From assembly GCA_963755055.1 (NCBI GenBank), contig CAVWIS010000010.1, positions 25,373 to 89,372 of the forward strand: DNA of 64,000 nucleotides, in the 5' to 3' direction. The position numbers and the translations under genes were made by a program. Below, in pieces: positions 16,979 through 26,933 of the stretch (position 1 is the first letter of the stretch; each line of letters opens with the position of its first letter). The notes under the pieces were generated by a model. The model was not told the DNA's origin, did no database searches, and saw nothing but the letters and a program-made list of their open reading frames with translations. The stretch is from AP-16 sp963755055 (GTDB taxonomy: Bacteria; Pseudomonadota; Alphaproteobacteria; Rhizobiales; Xanthobacteraceae).

Positions 16979-17555
16979 CATTCCGACCAGAAAACGCGAG
17001 CTGATGGCGATCGCGAAGCGCTGCTTCGACCGCGGGCTGCAGACCGGCAGCGGCGGCAACCTCAGCATCCGCTGTGACGCCCGGGATCAGGTGATCATCA
17101 AGCCGACCGGGGTCGGCTTCCTCGAGTGCAACGAGGACAACCTCCTCGTCGTCGCCCTCGACGGTACGATTCTCGAGGGCACCGCCAAGCCGAGCCAGGA
17201 CATGCCATTCCACCTCGGCATCTATCGTGTTCGCGATGACGTCAACGGCATTGTCCATGTCCATTCACCCTGGGCCACCGCATGGGCAGCCACCAGCCAG
17301 GAGATACCCTGCCTGACGGTGCATTCGCGTGCGAAACTCGGTCGGATTCCGCTGATCCCCTGCGGGCCGAACGGCGGCAATCAACGCGCGGAAGACATCG
17401 TCGACGCCTATCGTGATCGTTCGCTTCGCGCCCTCATTCTCGAAGACCACGGGTCCGTCGGGGTCGGCAAGAGCGTGCTCGCCGCCCAGCACATCGTCGA
17501 GCTCATCGAGGAAACCGCCCAGGTCGCCGCAATGGCGCGCGTGCTGGCCAGATAG
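16968..17555 (+). CDS. class II aldolase/adducin-family protein (third aldolase)
   Basis: 195 residues from GTG, with AGGAG 4-8 bases ahead, and overlapping the Tm-1-like gene. Family motifs: TGSGGNLSIR, IKPTGVGF, KPSQDMPFH in the catalytic position (Asp where FucA has Glu; OtnC-type enzymes also vary here), zinc pair VHVHSPWA (about 92-99) and LEDHGSVGVG as third ligand. It is shorter and clearly diverged from the aldolase at 10708. The fold's known reactions include retro-aldol cleavage, epimerisation and decarboxylation of sugar (acid) phosphates. Next to the FGGY kinase it is a good candidate for cleaving the kinase product. Confidence 0.85.
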   Translation: MVNSIPTRKRELMAIAKRCFDRGLQTGSGGNLSIRCDARDQVIIKPTGVGFLECNEDNLLVVALDGTILEGTAKPSQDMPFHLGIYRVRDDVNGIVHVHSPWATAWAATSQEIPCLTVHSRAKLGRIPLIPCGPNGGNQRAEDIVDAYRDRSLRALILEDHGSVGVGKSVLAAQHIVELIEETAQVAAMARVLAR

Positions 17556-17628
17556 AGCAAGCTCCTTCGATCCGCAGTTCGCCACCATCGAAGGCGATGG
17601 GCGAAAGAGAGGCAATCAGGAGACCCGC

Positions 17629-19099
17629 ATGCCTGCGCCGGAGGTTGTTCTCGGCATCGACATCGGCACATCAGGAGTGAAGGTTCTTGCCGTCGAGCCC
17701 GGCGGTACCATCCTCTCGCGTGGTTCTGCGGCACTGCCGAAGCCGGTGCCGGTCGGCGCCGGTTGCGAGCAGGACGCCGAATTGTGGTGGAGGGCCAGCG
17801 AACAGGCGATCCGCGAGGCCGTGGCGAAGCTGCCCGGCTCCGCTGTCATCGCCGCCGTGTCGGTCGATGCGACTTCCGGGACGATCGTTCCGGTTGGGCC
17901 GAGAATCAACCCGCTGCGGCCGGGCTTCATGTACAACGACGGACGCGCCGGGCGCCAGGCCGCGATCCTCAATGAACTGGGCGCGGCGACGCTGTCGCGG
18001 CTCGGCTATCGGTTCAATGCCTCGTTCGCGCTGCCCAAGATTCTCTGGCTGCTCGAAAACGAGCCGGACATGATGGAGAAGGCCGAGCTCATTCTTCATC
18101 AGTCCGACTTCATCACCGCGCGGCTGACGGGTGCGACGGCCTGCAGCGACGAGTCGAATGCGCTGAAGACCGGTTTCGACATCGCGGAAAGAAAATGGCC
18201 GGATTATCTCTCGAGGGTCGGCATCGATGCAGCGCGGTTGCCGCGCGTCCTGCCGATCGGCGCAACCCTCGGCCAGGTCTCGGCGGACGCGGCCCGTGCG
18301 CTCGGCCTGCCACGCGGATGTCTCGTGGTCGCCGGCATGTCCGACGGCACCGCTGGTTGCGCGGCGTCGGGCGCATCGAGGATCGGCGACATGGCCTCGA
18401 CGCTCGGCACCACCATCGTCTGGAAAGTGATCGCGTCTTCGCTCGTCTGCGACCCGCAAGGGCGCCTGTACTGCCATCGCCATCCGGGCGGCGGCTTTCT
18501 ACCCGGTGGTGCCGGCAATGCCGGGGGAGGGGGGATCGCGGCGTTCTGTGCAAAGGCCGGTGGGGATCGGGACGGTACACTCGAACTCGATGCAGTCAAA
18601 GGTTCGCGCCGATCGACCGAGCGGTGCGATCACCTACCCGCTGCCGGGCGTCGGCGAACGCTTTCCCTTCGTTGACGGCGCTTTTGCCCCCTTCTCGACC
18701 GCGGATCCGGACGATCCGGTGGAGATGTATGCCTCTTGCCTGGAAGGGCTCGCATGCATCGAGCGTTGGGGCTACGAGGTCGCCGCCGAGCTTGGCGCGG
18801 AGTGCGACGGTACAGTGTGGACGACCGGCAAGGGCGCCGAGATCGACGTGTGGATGCAGATCCGTGCCAATGTGCTGAACCGTCCTGTCGCCCGCTCGGC
18901 CTGCGCCAAATCCGCCTTCGGCAGCGCGCTCGTCGCGGCCATGAACGTGTGGTTCGGCGGCTCCTGGCAGGGGGCCGCAAACGCGATGGTTCACGAAGTC
19001 TTCCGATGTGAGCCCAACCCTGCCGTACGCACCGTTTGGGACGATCAGTACGCTCGTTTCCGCGGCCTGTGCGACGAACGGAGAACAGCCGAGCCATGA
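17629..19099 (+). CDS. FGGY-family carbohydrate kinase (one frameshift)
   Basis: Start at the ATG at 17629 with AGGAG upstream. One base must be removed near 18598-18600 (AAA run) to join the halves; the corrected length is ~489 residues, normal for the family. The N-terminal ASKHA fold shows LGIDIGTSGVKVLAV (phosphate loop 1), a catalytic-region DATSGTIVPV and YNDGRAG. The C-terminal half has MSDGTAGCAASGA and GDMASTLGTT (adenosine-side loops) and ends with a helical domain (FGSALVAAMNVW). It phosphorylates a ketose, polyol or sugar acid; closest in feel to xylulokinase-like members. Its stop overlaps the mutase start (ATGA). As deposited, the gene would yield a truncated product. Confidence 0.85.
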
Positions 19100-20514
19100 C
19101 CGTGGGAAACGAACTCGTTGCCTTCCGTGAGTGCGATGTGCGCGGCGTCTATCCAGACGAGCTCGACGAGGAGCTTTTTCTGCGGATCGGCTGGGCATTG
19201 GGCCGAGACATCTGCGCCGCCAGCGGACCAGACGACCGAGTGGCGGTGGTCGGTGGAGACGCGCGTCTGTCGACACCGACCCTCCGGCAGTCCCTCCTTG
19301 CCGGACTGTCGTGCCATCCGGTCCATGTTCTGGACCTCGGCGCACAGGTGCCGACACCAGTCATCTACTGGTCAAAATCGGTCCGAAAGGCGCGCGCCGC
19401 CGCCATCGTCACGGCCTCGCACAATCCTCCCTCGTGGAACGGGCTCAAGGTCATGAACGGCGCCTTTCCACCCGTCCCCGAGGACATATTGACACTGGCG
19501 AGGACGGATTGCGCCGCGGCAATTCGGCAGCAGCCACGGTGCGGTACGATCGAGATCGTTCCCGACGAGGTCGGGCGCTATCTTGCGTCTCTGCACGACG
19601 CGTTCTCGGATCGCGGCATCGAGGGACTGAAAATCGCGGTTGATCCCGGCAACGGTTGTCTCTCCGGTATAGCGGCGCAGGCGTTCCGAGATCTTGGCGC
19701 GTCGGTCGTCGCCCTCCACGACCAGATCGACGGCCTGTTCCGCGAACGGCATCCGGATTGCGCCATTCCGGCTCACCTGAAGTCGCTTCAGACGGCAGCC
19801 GCCGAGCACGGTGCAGCCTTGGGGATCGCCTTCGACGGCGACGGCGACCGCATCAACGTCGTCGATGGCCGAGGCCGCGTGCTGGGCGCGGAGAGACTCG
19901 CGATGGTCCTTCTGCGCGGCCCGCTCAAGCCAGCTGCGGGGGACCGGGTCGTCCTCGACGTCAAATGTTCGTTTCATCTCGATCGCCTTGTGACCGCGCT
20001 CGGCGGCGAACCGGTACGCTGCAAGAGTGGTCACGCCTTCATGAAGCGGACCGTTCTCGAACGAAGAGCGCTTGCCGGGTTTGAGGTCTCGGGACACATC
20101 TTCCTGCGACTGATCGATGGCCGAGACGATCCGCTGTTCACCGCCCTCTTGCTGGCCGCTTGGCTTGGCCGGGAGAAGCTCGAACTTGCCAGGCTGGTCG
20201 ATGCGCTGCCTCCAATGCTCATGACCGAAGATATCCGTATTGCGCTGTCGCCCGATGAGATCGGCCGAATTGTCGCCGCATGCGGAGAAGGCTTGTCAGG
20301 CGCGACCCCGCAGACGATTGACGGTGTCCGGTTGATTTGGCCGGACGGTTGGCTCCTTGTGCGGCGCTCGATCACCGAGCCGAAGATCACCATGCGGCTG
20401 GAGGGCGAGACGCCTGCCGCGCTCCGCAGAATCGCGGCGCTCTTCGGACAGGAGTTCCCGTCCTTAGACGGCCACGTCGCCGGTGCGATCGAAAAAGCGC
20501 TCGGCGTCGAGTAG
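19096..20514 (+). CDS. phosphohexomutase (phosphomannomutase/phosphoglucomutase family)
   Basis: 472 residues from the ATG at 19096, preceded by GGAGAAC and overlapping the kinase stop by 4 bp. The four-domain alpha-D-phosphohexomutase family is shown by FRECDVRGVYPDEL at the start, the phosphoserine loop TASHNPPSWNGLKVM (about 115-129), the metal loop FDGDGDRINVVD (about 247-258) and the sugar loop FEVSGHIFLR (about 331-340). It moves phosphate between C1 and C6 of a hexose (or similar positions). In this operon it would convert an anomeric phosphate to a form suited for aldol cleavage, or the reverse. Last gene of the island before the right 273-bp repeat. Confidence 0.9.
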   Translation: MTVGNELVAFRECDVRGVYPDELDEELFLRIGWALGRDICAASGPDDRVAVVGGDARLSTPTLRQSLLAGLSCHPVHVLDLGAQVPTPVIYWSKSVRKARAAAIVTASHNPPSWNGLKVMNGAFPPVPEDILTLARTDCAAAIRQQPRCGTIEIVPDEVGRYLASLHDAFSDRGIEGLKIAVDPGNGCLSGIAAQAFRDLGASVVALHDQIDGLFRERHPDCAIPAHLKSLQTAAAEHGAALGIAFDGDGDRINVVDGRGRVLGAERLAMVLLRGPLKPAAGDRVVLDVKCSFHLDRLVTALGGEPVRCKSGHAFMKRTVLERRALAGFEVSGHIFLRLIDGRDDPLFTALLLAAWLGREKLELARLVDALPPMLMTEDIRIALSPDEIGRIVAACGEGLSGATPQTIDGVRLIWPDGWLLVRRSITEPKITMRLEGETPAALRRIAALFGQEFPSLDGHVAGAIEKALGVE

Positions 20515-20546
20515 GGTTTTCAAGGTCGGTTGATTTGGGAGGTCAA

Positions 20547-20819
20547 GTCGTCGCCGCGATCCGCCCTCAGTCCAGCCGCTTGAACTTCTGCGCCCGCCGG
20601 CCGGTGCCGACCTCGGCGGTGTAGAGGTTGCCCTTGGAGTCGATGGCGATGTTGTGAACCCACTTGAACATGCCGGCCATGCGGCCGGCGCGGCCCCAGG
20701 AGGCGACGACGTCGCCGGTCTCGCGGGCGAGCGTCACGATCTGGTTGTTGGCGCCGTCGGCGATGAAGATGAATTTTTGCGCCGGATCCTCCGACAGAAC
20801 GAGGTCCCAGACCGAGCCG
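20547..20819. repeat. 273-bp direct repeat, right copy
   Basis: Counterpart of 6387-6659, same orientation, offset 14,160 bp. It lies in the 3' end of the intact NHL-repeat gene and extends ~20 bp beyond its stop toward the island. Confidence 0.9.
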
Positions 20820-21679
20820 TTCTGCAAGGTCTGCGGCTCGACGCGAAATTCCTTCACGAAGGTGCCGTCCTTGCGAAAAACCTGGATGCGGTCGTTGGCG
20901 CGGTCGCACGCATAGACCAGGCCGTCATTGGCGAGCCGCACGCAGTGCACCGGGTTGGCGAACTGCTTTGCCAGCGGGGCCTTCGGGTCGTAGGCCGGCT
21001 GCTTGTCGTCGTTGGGCTGGTTGCCGTAGGCGCCCCAGTGCCGCTTGTGGGCGCCGGTCCTGGCGTCGAGCACAAGGACGCGGCGGTTGAGATAGCCATC
21101 GGCAACGTAGAGCTCGCCCGCCGCCTCGTCGATCTGGATATGGGCCGGCCGGCCCAGCTGGGTCGGGCTGTTGGACCCCCCGGTCGAGGCGGCCTTGCCG
21201 ATCTGCTGCAGGAATTTTCCGTCGGGGGTGAACTTCAGAACCTGATGGTCGGACGCATCGTTGCCGGCGAGCCAGACATTGCCGTCGCGGTCGACCATGA
21301 TGCCGTGCTCCTGCTTGGGCCAGTCGTAGCCCGCCCCCGGACCGCCCCAGGAGCGCAGCAGGTTGCCGTCGGCGTCGAACTCGAGGACCGGAGGCGCCGC
21401 CGTGCAGCATTTCGTCGCTGGCGGGTTAAGGGTCGCGCCCTTCTCGTCGTCGACCAGGGTGGACGGGCGGTGGATCACCCAGACGTGGTCCCGGGCATCC
21501 GTCGCGATGCCCGCGACCTGGCCCAGAATCCAGTTGTCCGGCAATGGCTTCGGCCAGAACGGCTCGACCGCGAAATGCGGCACCTCGGCGGCCCGCGCCG
21601 GCCCCACGCCACCCGGAACGGCCGCTCCGGCCGCCACTGCGGCCGCAAGAGCGACCGGCAACCAATTGATGGCGTTCAT
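20567..21679 (-). CDS. secreted NHL-repeat beta-propeller protein (peptidyl-amidating-lyase-like)
   Basis: 370 residues with GAGGAAACG before the ATG. A signal peptide covers about residues 1-30 (ending GPARAAE). Repeated NHL blades are recognisable: GIATDARDHVWVIHRPS, LEFDADGNLLRSWGG, GIMVDRDGNVWLAGND, VLKFTPDGKFLQQIG, IQIDEAAGELYVADGYLNRRV, CDRANDRIQVFRKDG and the closing VHNIAIDSKGNLYTAEVGTGRRAQKF. This six-bladed family resembles the lyase domain of peptidylglycine amidating enzyme, but many bacterial members are of unknown function and are common in multiple copies in Hyphomicrobiales. It is probably periplasmic. Its last 85 codons are duplicated at 6407. Confidence 0.85.
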   Translation of the reverse strand: MNAINWLPVALAAAVAAGAAVPGGVGPARAAEVPHFAVEPFWPKPLPDNWILGQVAGIATDARDHVWVIHRPSTLVDDEKGATLNPPATKCCTAAPPVLEFDADGNLLRSWGGPGAGYDWPKQEHGIMVDRDGNVWLAGNDASDHQVLKFTPDGKFLQQIGKAASTGGSNSPTQLGRPAHIQIDEAAGELYVADGYLNRRVLVLDARTGAHKRHWGAYGNQPNDDKQPAYDPKAPLAKQFANPVHCVRLANDGLVYACDRANDRIQVFRKDGTFVKEFRVEPQTLQNGSVWDLVLSEDPAQKFIFIADGANNQIVTLARETGDVVASWGRAGRMAGMFKWVHNIAIDSKGNLYTAEVGTGRRAQKFKRLD

Positions 21680-21849
21680 CGTTTCCTCCCTCTATGATGG
21701 CCGGCGCCGATGCGAACTCGTGCTCTCGCTCGTTGCCGGAATGTTAATCGACCGCGCAGGGGCGGCCAGGGCGCGTTGAACGGTACTTACCAAAAGGGCG
21801 ACCAATACCAATATAGGGCATGCCTTTTAGGCACCTGGGAGGTTATCAG

Positions 21850-22824
21850 ATGATCAGCCTGCGTGACTTCCGCCCGTTCGTAGCGCTCATCGCGCTCGCG
21901 AGCGTGCTCGTCTTCGTCACTGCGGCCGACGCCCGTGTCGGCGGCGGCTCCGGCATGGGGAGCCGCGGCTCGCGCACCTTCAGCGCGCCGCCTGCCACCA
22001 CGACGGCTCCCAACAGCGCCCGTCCGATGGAACGCACCGTGACGCAGCCGACCCGGCCCGGCGTCAACCAGCCGGCGGCTCCGTCCCCCGGCCTGTTCGG
22101 CGGCATGTTCGGCCGTGGTCTCATGGGTGGGCTGCTCGGCGGACTGCTGGGGGCCGGCCTGTTCGGTATGCTGTTCGGCCATGGCATGTTCGGCGGCCTC
22201 GGTGGGATGGCGTCGATCTTCGGGCTGCTGATCCAGCTCGCTTTGGTGTTCTTCGTGGCACGGCTGGTATGGAACTGGTGGCAGCGCCGCCAGCACCCGG
22301 CGCTTGCCGGCGCCGCGCCGATGGCGCGCGACGCGCCGCCTAGTTCCGGCGGTTTCGGCTCCGGCTTCGGGTTCGGCGGGTTCGGCGGCGGCAATGCGGC
22401 GCCGGCAGCGGAGGCCGGGACGCCGATCACCCTCGACAAGGCGGATTTCGACACCTTCGAGCGGCTGCTCAAGGAGGTCCAGGCCGCCTACGGCGCAGAA
22501 GATCTCAACGCCCTGCGCGCCCGGGTGACGCCGGAAATGGTCTCCTACATGGCCGACGATCTGGCCAAGAATGCCAGCCGCGGCATGGTCAACCGGGTAT
22601 CCGACGTCCACCTCCTGCAGGGCGACCTGGCGGAGGCCTGGCGCGAGGGCGACACCGACTATGCGACCGTGGCGATGCGCTTCTCGGCGATCGACAAGCT
22701 GGTCGATCGGACGAGCGGACGCGTGGTCGAGGGCGACGACAATCCGGTCGAGGCGACCGAGCTGTGGACGTTCCGGCGCGATCACGGCGGCGACTGGACG
22801 CTGTCGGCGATCCAGCAGAGCTGA
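21850..22824 (+). CDS. Tim44-like domain membrane protein
   Basis: 324 residues from the ATG at 21850 (GGGAGG upstream). Signal/anchor FVALIALASVLVFVTAADA at the N-terminus, then a Pro/Thr/Gly-rich stretch and a very Gly-rich segment (FGGMFGRGLMGGLLGG) merging into a membrane helix (FGLLIQLALVFFVARLVWNWW, about 125-145). After a second Gly/Phe-rich linker, the last ~130 residues form a Tim44/MRPL45-like domain (DFDTFERLLKEVQAAYGAEDLNALR; MVNRVSDVHLLQGDLAEAW; WTFRRDHGGDWTLSAIQQS). Such proteins are membrane-associated, with the domain exposed to one side; the role in bacteria is unclear. A strong terminator follows. Confidence 0.88.
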   Translation: MISLRDFRPFVALIALASVLVFVTAADARVGGGSGMGSRGSRTFSAPPATTTAPNSARPMERTVTQPTRPGVNQPAAPSPGLFGGMFGRGLMGGLLGGLLGAGLFGMLFGHGMFGGLGGMASIFGLLIQLALVFFVARLVWNWWQRRQHPALAGAAPMARDAPPSSGGFGSGFGFGGFGGGNAAPAAEAGTPITLDKADFDTFERLLKEVQAAYGAEDLNALRARVTPEMVSYMADDLAKNASRGMVNRVSDVHLLQGDLAEAWREGDTDYATVAMRFSAIDKLVDRTSGRVVEGDDNPVEATELWTFRRDHGGDWTLSAIQQS

Positions 22825-22840
22825 GCTTTGCTCGAGGTTC

Positions 22841-22875
22841 CTTCCGTCCGGCTTGCGCCGGACGGAAGTTTTTTT
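22841..22875 (+). terminator. rho-independent terminator
   Basis: A perfect 12-bp stem, CTTCCGTCCGGC / GCCGGACGGAAG (22841-22852 and 22857-22868), with a 4-base loop and seven T residues. It begins 16 bp after the Tim44-like gene. Confidence 0.95.
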
Positions 22876-23099
22876 GCGCCTGCCAGCCGGTAACCGCTGC
22901 CGGCGAAACGCGAAAACCTTGACCCGGCCCCCAATCCGTGCCAAGAGCGCGCCGCAACCGGTTTTCGGCCTGATCTCTTGCTGACACGCTGCCGTTTTTT
23001 GGGCTGCGCCTACAAGATTTCCCAAAACTCGGATTGTTGCCGGTCGTGCGACGCGCGCCGACCGGTCGACACTGGAAGCGTGCAACGACAGGAGGGCTC

Positions 23100-23303
23100 A
23101 TGCCCGTAGGCACCGTGAAATTCTTCAACATGCAAAAAGGTTTCGGTTTCATCCAGCCGACCGACGGCTCGAAGGACGTCTTCGTCCATATCAGCGCCGT
23201 CCAGCGCGCCGGCATGCAGACGCTGGTCGAGGGCCAGAAAGTGTCCTTCGACGTGGTGACCGAGCGCGGCAAGACCGCGGCGTCGAACCTGCAGGCCGCC
23301 TGA
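23100..23303 (+). CDS. cold-shock protein, CspA family
   Basis: 67 residues; ACAGGAGGG ends 3 bases before the ATG. Both nucleic-acid-binding motifs are intact: RNP1 KGFGFIQP and RNP2 DVFVHIS, in a single cold-shock domain (VGTVKFFNMQKG ... VSFDVVTERGKTAASNLQAA). It binds single-stranded RNA/DNA as a chaperone. It is a stand-alone gene between two terminators. Its ~220 bp upstream region includes TTTTGGG ... CCCAAAA (about 22997-23027), which could fold in the 5' leader, as is common for cold-shock mRNAs. Confidence 0.95.
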   Translation: MPVGTVKFFNMQKGFGFIQPTDGSKDVFVHISAVQRAGMQTLVEGQKVSFDVVTERGKTAASNLQAA

Positions 23304-23350
23304 AGCGCGCCCGCACCGGCCGGCTTCGCCGGCGAAGCGATCTTTTCAAG

Positions 23351-23380
23351 AAACCCGGCGTCCTCGACGCCGGGTTTTTT
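23351..23380 (+). terminator. rho-independent terminator of the cold-shock gene
   Basis: A 12-bp stem AAACCCGGCGTC / GACGCCGGGTTT with a 3-base loop, running into a six-T tail. Confidence 0.93.
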
Positions 23381-23478
23381 GATTGTTTCGGGTGCGTACG
23401 ACGCCGGATGCGCGAGGCCATGCCAATCGGGGCGGAAACGGCCTATAAGGGCCGCGAGCTACTCCGGAGTGCACATCC

Positions 23479-25115
<1,637 letters not shown>

Positions 25116-25119
<4 letters not shown>

Positions 25120-25445
25120 GTGCGCATGCACGCTTTGTTGCGACGGCCTTCGGTCTCGCGGCGGTCGTCGCGATGCTCGGCGGCCCGGCTCTTGCCGACT
25201 GCAAGAGCGATCTGGTGGCGACCCAGAAAGGGCTGCAAACGACCCGCGCCGGAGTCGACCAGGCGGCGACCGGTCCGGATGCCGGCAAATGCCCGGCGCA
25301 CCGCAAGCACCACGCCGCGATGGTGAAGTTCCGCGACCTGCTCGGGCGCTGCGACAGCGGCGCCAGCAAGCAGCAGAACCTGACCCAGCTCGACGCCTCG
25401 ATCGAGGATTTCCGCAAGAAGATGCCGGCGGGCTGCAAGCCGTGA
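25116..25445 (+). CDS. small secreted protein, four cysteines, unknown function
   Basis: 109 residues. ATG overlaps the fumarase stop by 4 bp, so it is translationally coupled. A Sec signal peptide spans about residues 1-27 (hydrophobic FGLAAVVAMLGG, cleavage after ALA). The mature ~80 residues are helical and contain four Cys (ADCKS, GKCPA, GRCDS, AGCKP), which could form two disulfides. The segment KCPAHRKHHAAMVKFRDLLGRC looks like a helical hairpin. I recognise no named family; similar short secreted proteins are common in Bradyrhizobium-like genomes. Periplasmic location is inferred from the signal. Confidence 0.75.
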
Positions 25446-25654
25446 CGGCCGCCGATTCGGTCGCGAAGGGTCGCGGGCGCCGGGCGCATCGGCTATGCTG
25501 GTCCAGGCGTCGGTCCGGTCCCGGACCGAAACTTCCGTCCAGCCGGCCGCCTGCGCAACCCACGGATGCCGGCGGCTTGAACGACGCATTCACCCCCCGT
25601 TCAGCGTAGAAGGCGGGGAATAGCCCTATCGTCATCAACCAGAGAGAACGCCCA

Positions 25655-26005
25655 ATGATCAGTAAGATTGCGATCGCCGTCGCACTGGCGGCCAGCATCC
25701 TCATCCCCGCCGTGGACGCCATGGCGGGCGCCCATCGGGCCCGGACCACGACCGTTCACCGCAACGCGACGGTCAACCGCAGCGCGACGGTCAACCGCAA
25801 CGTCCACGTCAATCGCACGGTCAACGTCAACCGCAATGTCCACGTCAACCGCGTCGGCGGCGGCAATCTGGTGGTCGGCCGGCGCTATCACGGCGGCACC
25901 TGGTACGGCGCCGGCCGGCACTTCTGGCGCGGTCGGTGGTACGACTACGGGGTCGGCGAATGCTGGCAGCCGTCGCCGATCGGCTTCGTCTGGATCTGCG
26001 GCTGA
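25655..26005 (+). CDS. small secreted protein with hexapeptide repeats
   Basis: 116 residues with AGAGAG ahead of the ATG. A signal peptide covers about residues 1-24 (IAIAVALAASILIPAVDAMA). Next come roughly six tandem copies of a six-residue unit (HRNATV, NRSATV, NRNVHV, NRTVNV, NRNVHV, NR), then a Gly/Trp/Tyr-rich tail (GGTWYGAGRHFWRGRWYDYGVG) and a final CW...WICG cysteine pair. The alternating basic/hydroxyl/hydrophobic repeat suggests an extended beta-strand or surface-binding element. No named family. Not part of an obvious operon. Confidence 0.75.
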   Translation: MISKIAIAVALAASILIPAVDAMAGAHRARTTTVHRNATVNRSATVNRNVHVNRTVNVNRNVHVNRVGGGNLVVGRRYHGGTWYGAGRHFWRGRWYDYGVGECWQPSPIGFVWICG

Positions 26006-26052
26006 AGCACCGCGTAGTCGCGCCGCGGCGCGACAGGATATGGTCGAAACGT

Positions 26053-26082
26053 CGAAGCCCGGGGAGCGAGCCCCGGGCTTCG
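26053..26082. terminator. strong hairpin, possible bidirectional terminator
   Basis: CGAAGCCCGGGG / CCCCGGGCTTCG, a 12-bp perfect stem with a 6-base loop, lies between the convergent secreted-protein and phasin genes. No clear T-run follows on either strand. Confidence 0.5.
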
Positions 26083-26170
26083 AACGTCTTGGGATCTGCC
26101 TCTGACTGCAAACCCGCGCCAATATCTGCTTCGCCGCAACACGGCGCGGAAGGTCGGGAGCGGTGCCCGG

Positions 26171-26608
26171 TCAGACGGCCTGGTTGAACGCCCGGGCAAC
26201 GCCGGTCTTGAGCGGTTCCGTGGTCGCCAGCGTGACCTTCTGGGCCAGCGCCGCCAGCTCCTTGGTCTGCTCGGTCAGCGTCTCCAGCTGCGTGCGGGCA
26301 TGCTCGGTGGAAAGCTCCATCAGCGCCGACGGCGACTTCACGTCGGTCAATTTCTGGGCGAAATCGAAGGCCGCGTTGGTGTTGGCGTGGGCGAACTCGA
26401 TGAACTTGCTGTTGTAGTCCTGCACGCCCTGGAGCGCCGTCGCATAGCTGTTCTTGATCAGGGTGGTGGCTTCCGTGGTGGCGGCGGTCATCTTCTCGTA
26501 GGTCTCCTTGGCCTGGGTGGTGCCTTTTTCGGCCATCTCGCGGAACGCCTGCGGGGCGTCGGTCTTCGCGAAGCCGGCGGGTTTCGTGGTCTTGGTGTTC
26601 GTGTCCAT
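26171..26608 (-). CDS. phasin-family protein (polyhydroxyalkanoate granule-associated)
   Basis: 145 residues with AAGGAGGAG ahead of the ATG. The phasin_2 core is a long amphipathic helix set: AFREMAEKGTTQAKETYEKM, EATTLIKNSYATALQGVQDYNSKFIEFAHANTNAAFDFAQKLTDVKS, then a coiled-coil-like tail rich in Leu/Thr. Phasins coat PHA/PHB storage granules and control their size. The product is acidic-amphipathic and has no signal peptide, as expected for a cytoplasmic granule protein. A TGCA-G-TGCA palindrome upstream could be a PhaR/AniA repressor site. Confidence 0.92.
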   Translation of the reverse strand: MDTNTKTTKPAGFAKTDAPQAFREMAEKGTTQAKETYEKMTAATTEATTLIKNSYATALQGVQDYNSKFIEFAHANTNAAFDFAQKLTDVKSPSALMELSTEHARTQLETLTEQTKELAALAQKVTLATTEPLKTGVARAFNQAV

Positions 26609-26755
26609 GAGGGACTCCTCCTTTTTAGGGCGTTTGCTGTTTGGACTTCCGGACGCGACGCCCTGAACGCTGGTCCGATTGTCTTCCGCTCGCAGCCGGC
26701 GCCGCAGGTGCGGTCCAGCTCGATTGCTTGTGGCCCTGATATGGCGATCTTATGC

Positions 26756-26764
26756 TGCAGTGCA
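26756..26764. promoter_or_regulatory. candidate PhaR/AniA binding site upstream of the phasin gene
   Basis: TGCAGTGCA, a 4-1-4 palindrome ~150 bp upstream of the phasin start. PhaR-type repressors of PHA metabolism recognise TGC-N3-GCA cores. One short site only, so weak. Confidence 0.35.
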
Positions 26765-26933
26765 ATACGGCGGGGCGAAGAGATATAAAACGTGATCGGG
26801 GCAGCGAAGGATTCCGTCAAACAAGCAGCCGCGGAATCTCGAGGTACCAAAGTAAGGAGAGTAAGTAGAAACAATTAGGTCGGGGTGGCCTCGGCGAGCA
26901 AGCGCCCAACCTGGAACGAAGGCTGACCGGTCG

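Noticed and set aside
6387..20819. Phage or ICE attachment sites at the direct repeats
   Set aside because: 273 bp is far longer than usual att cores, and no integrase, excisionase or tRNA gene is next to either copy.
22997..23027. Cold-shock leader RNA element
   Set aside because: The TTTTGGG/CCCAAAA pairing is short with a long loop; mentioned in the gene entry only.
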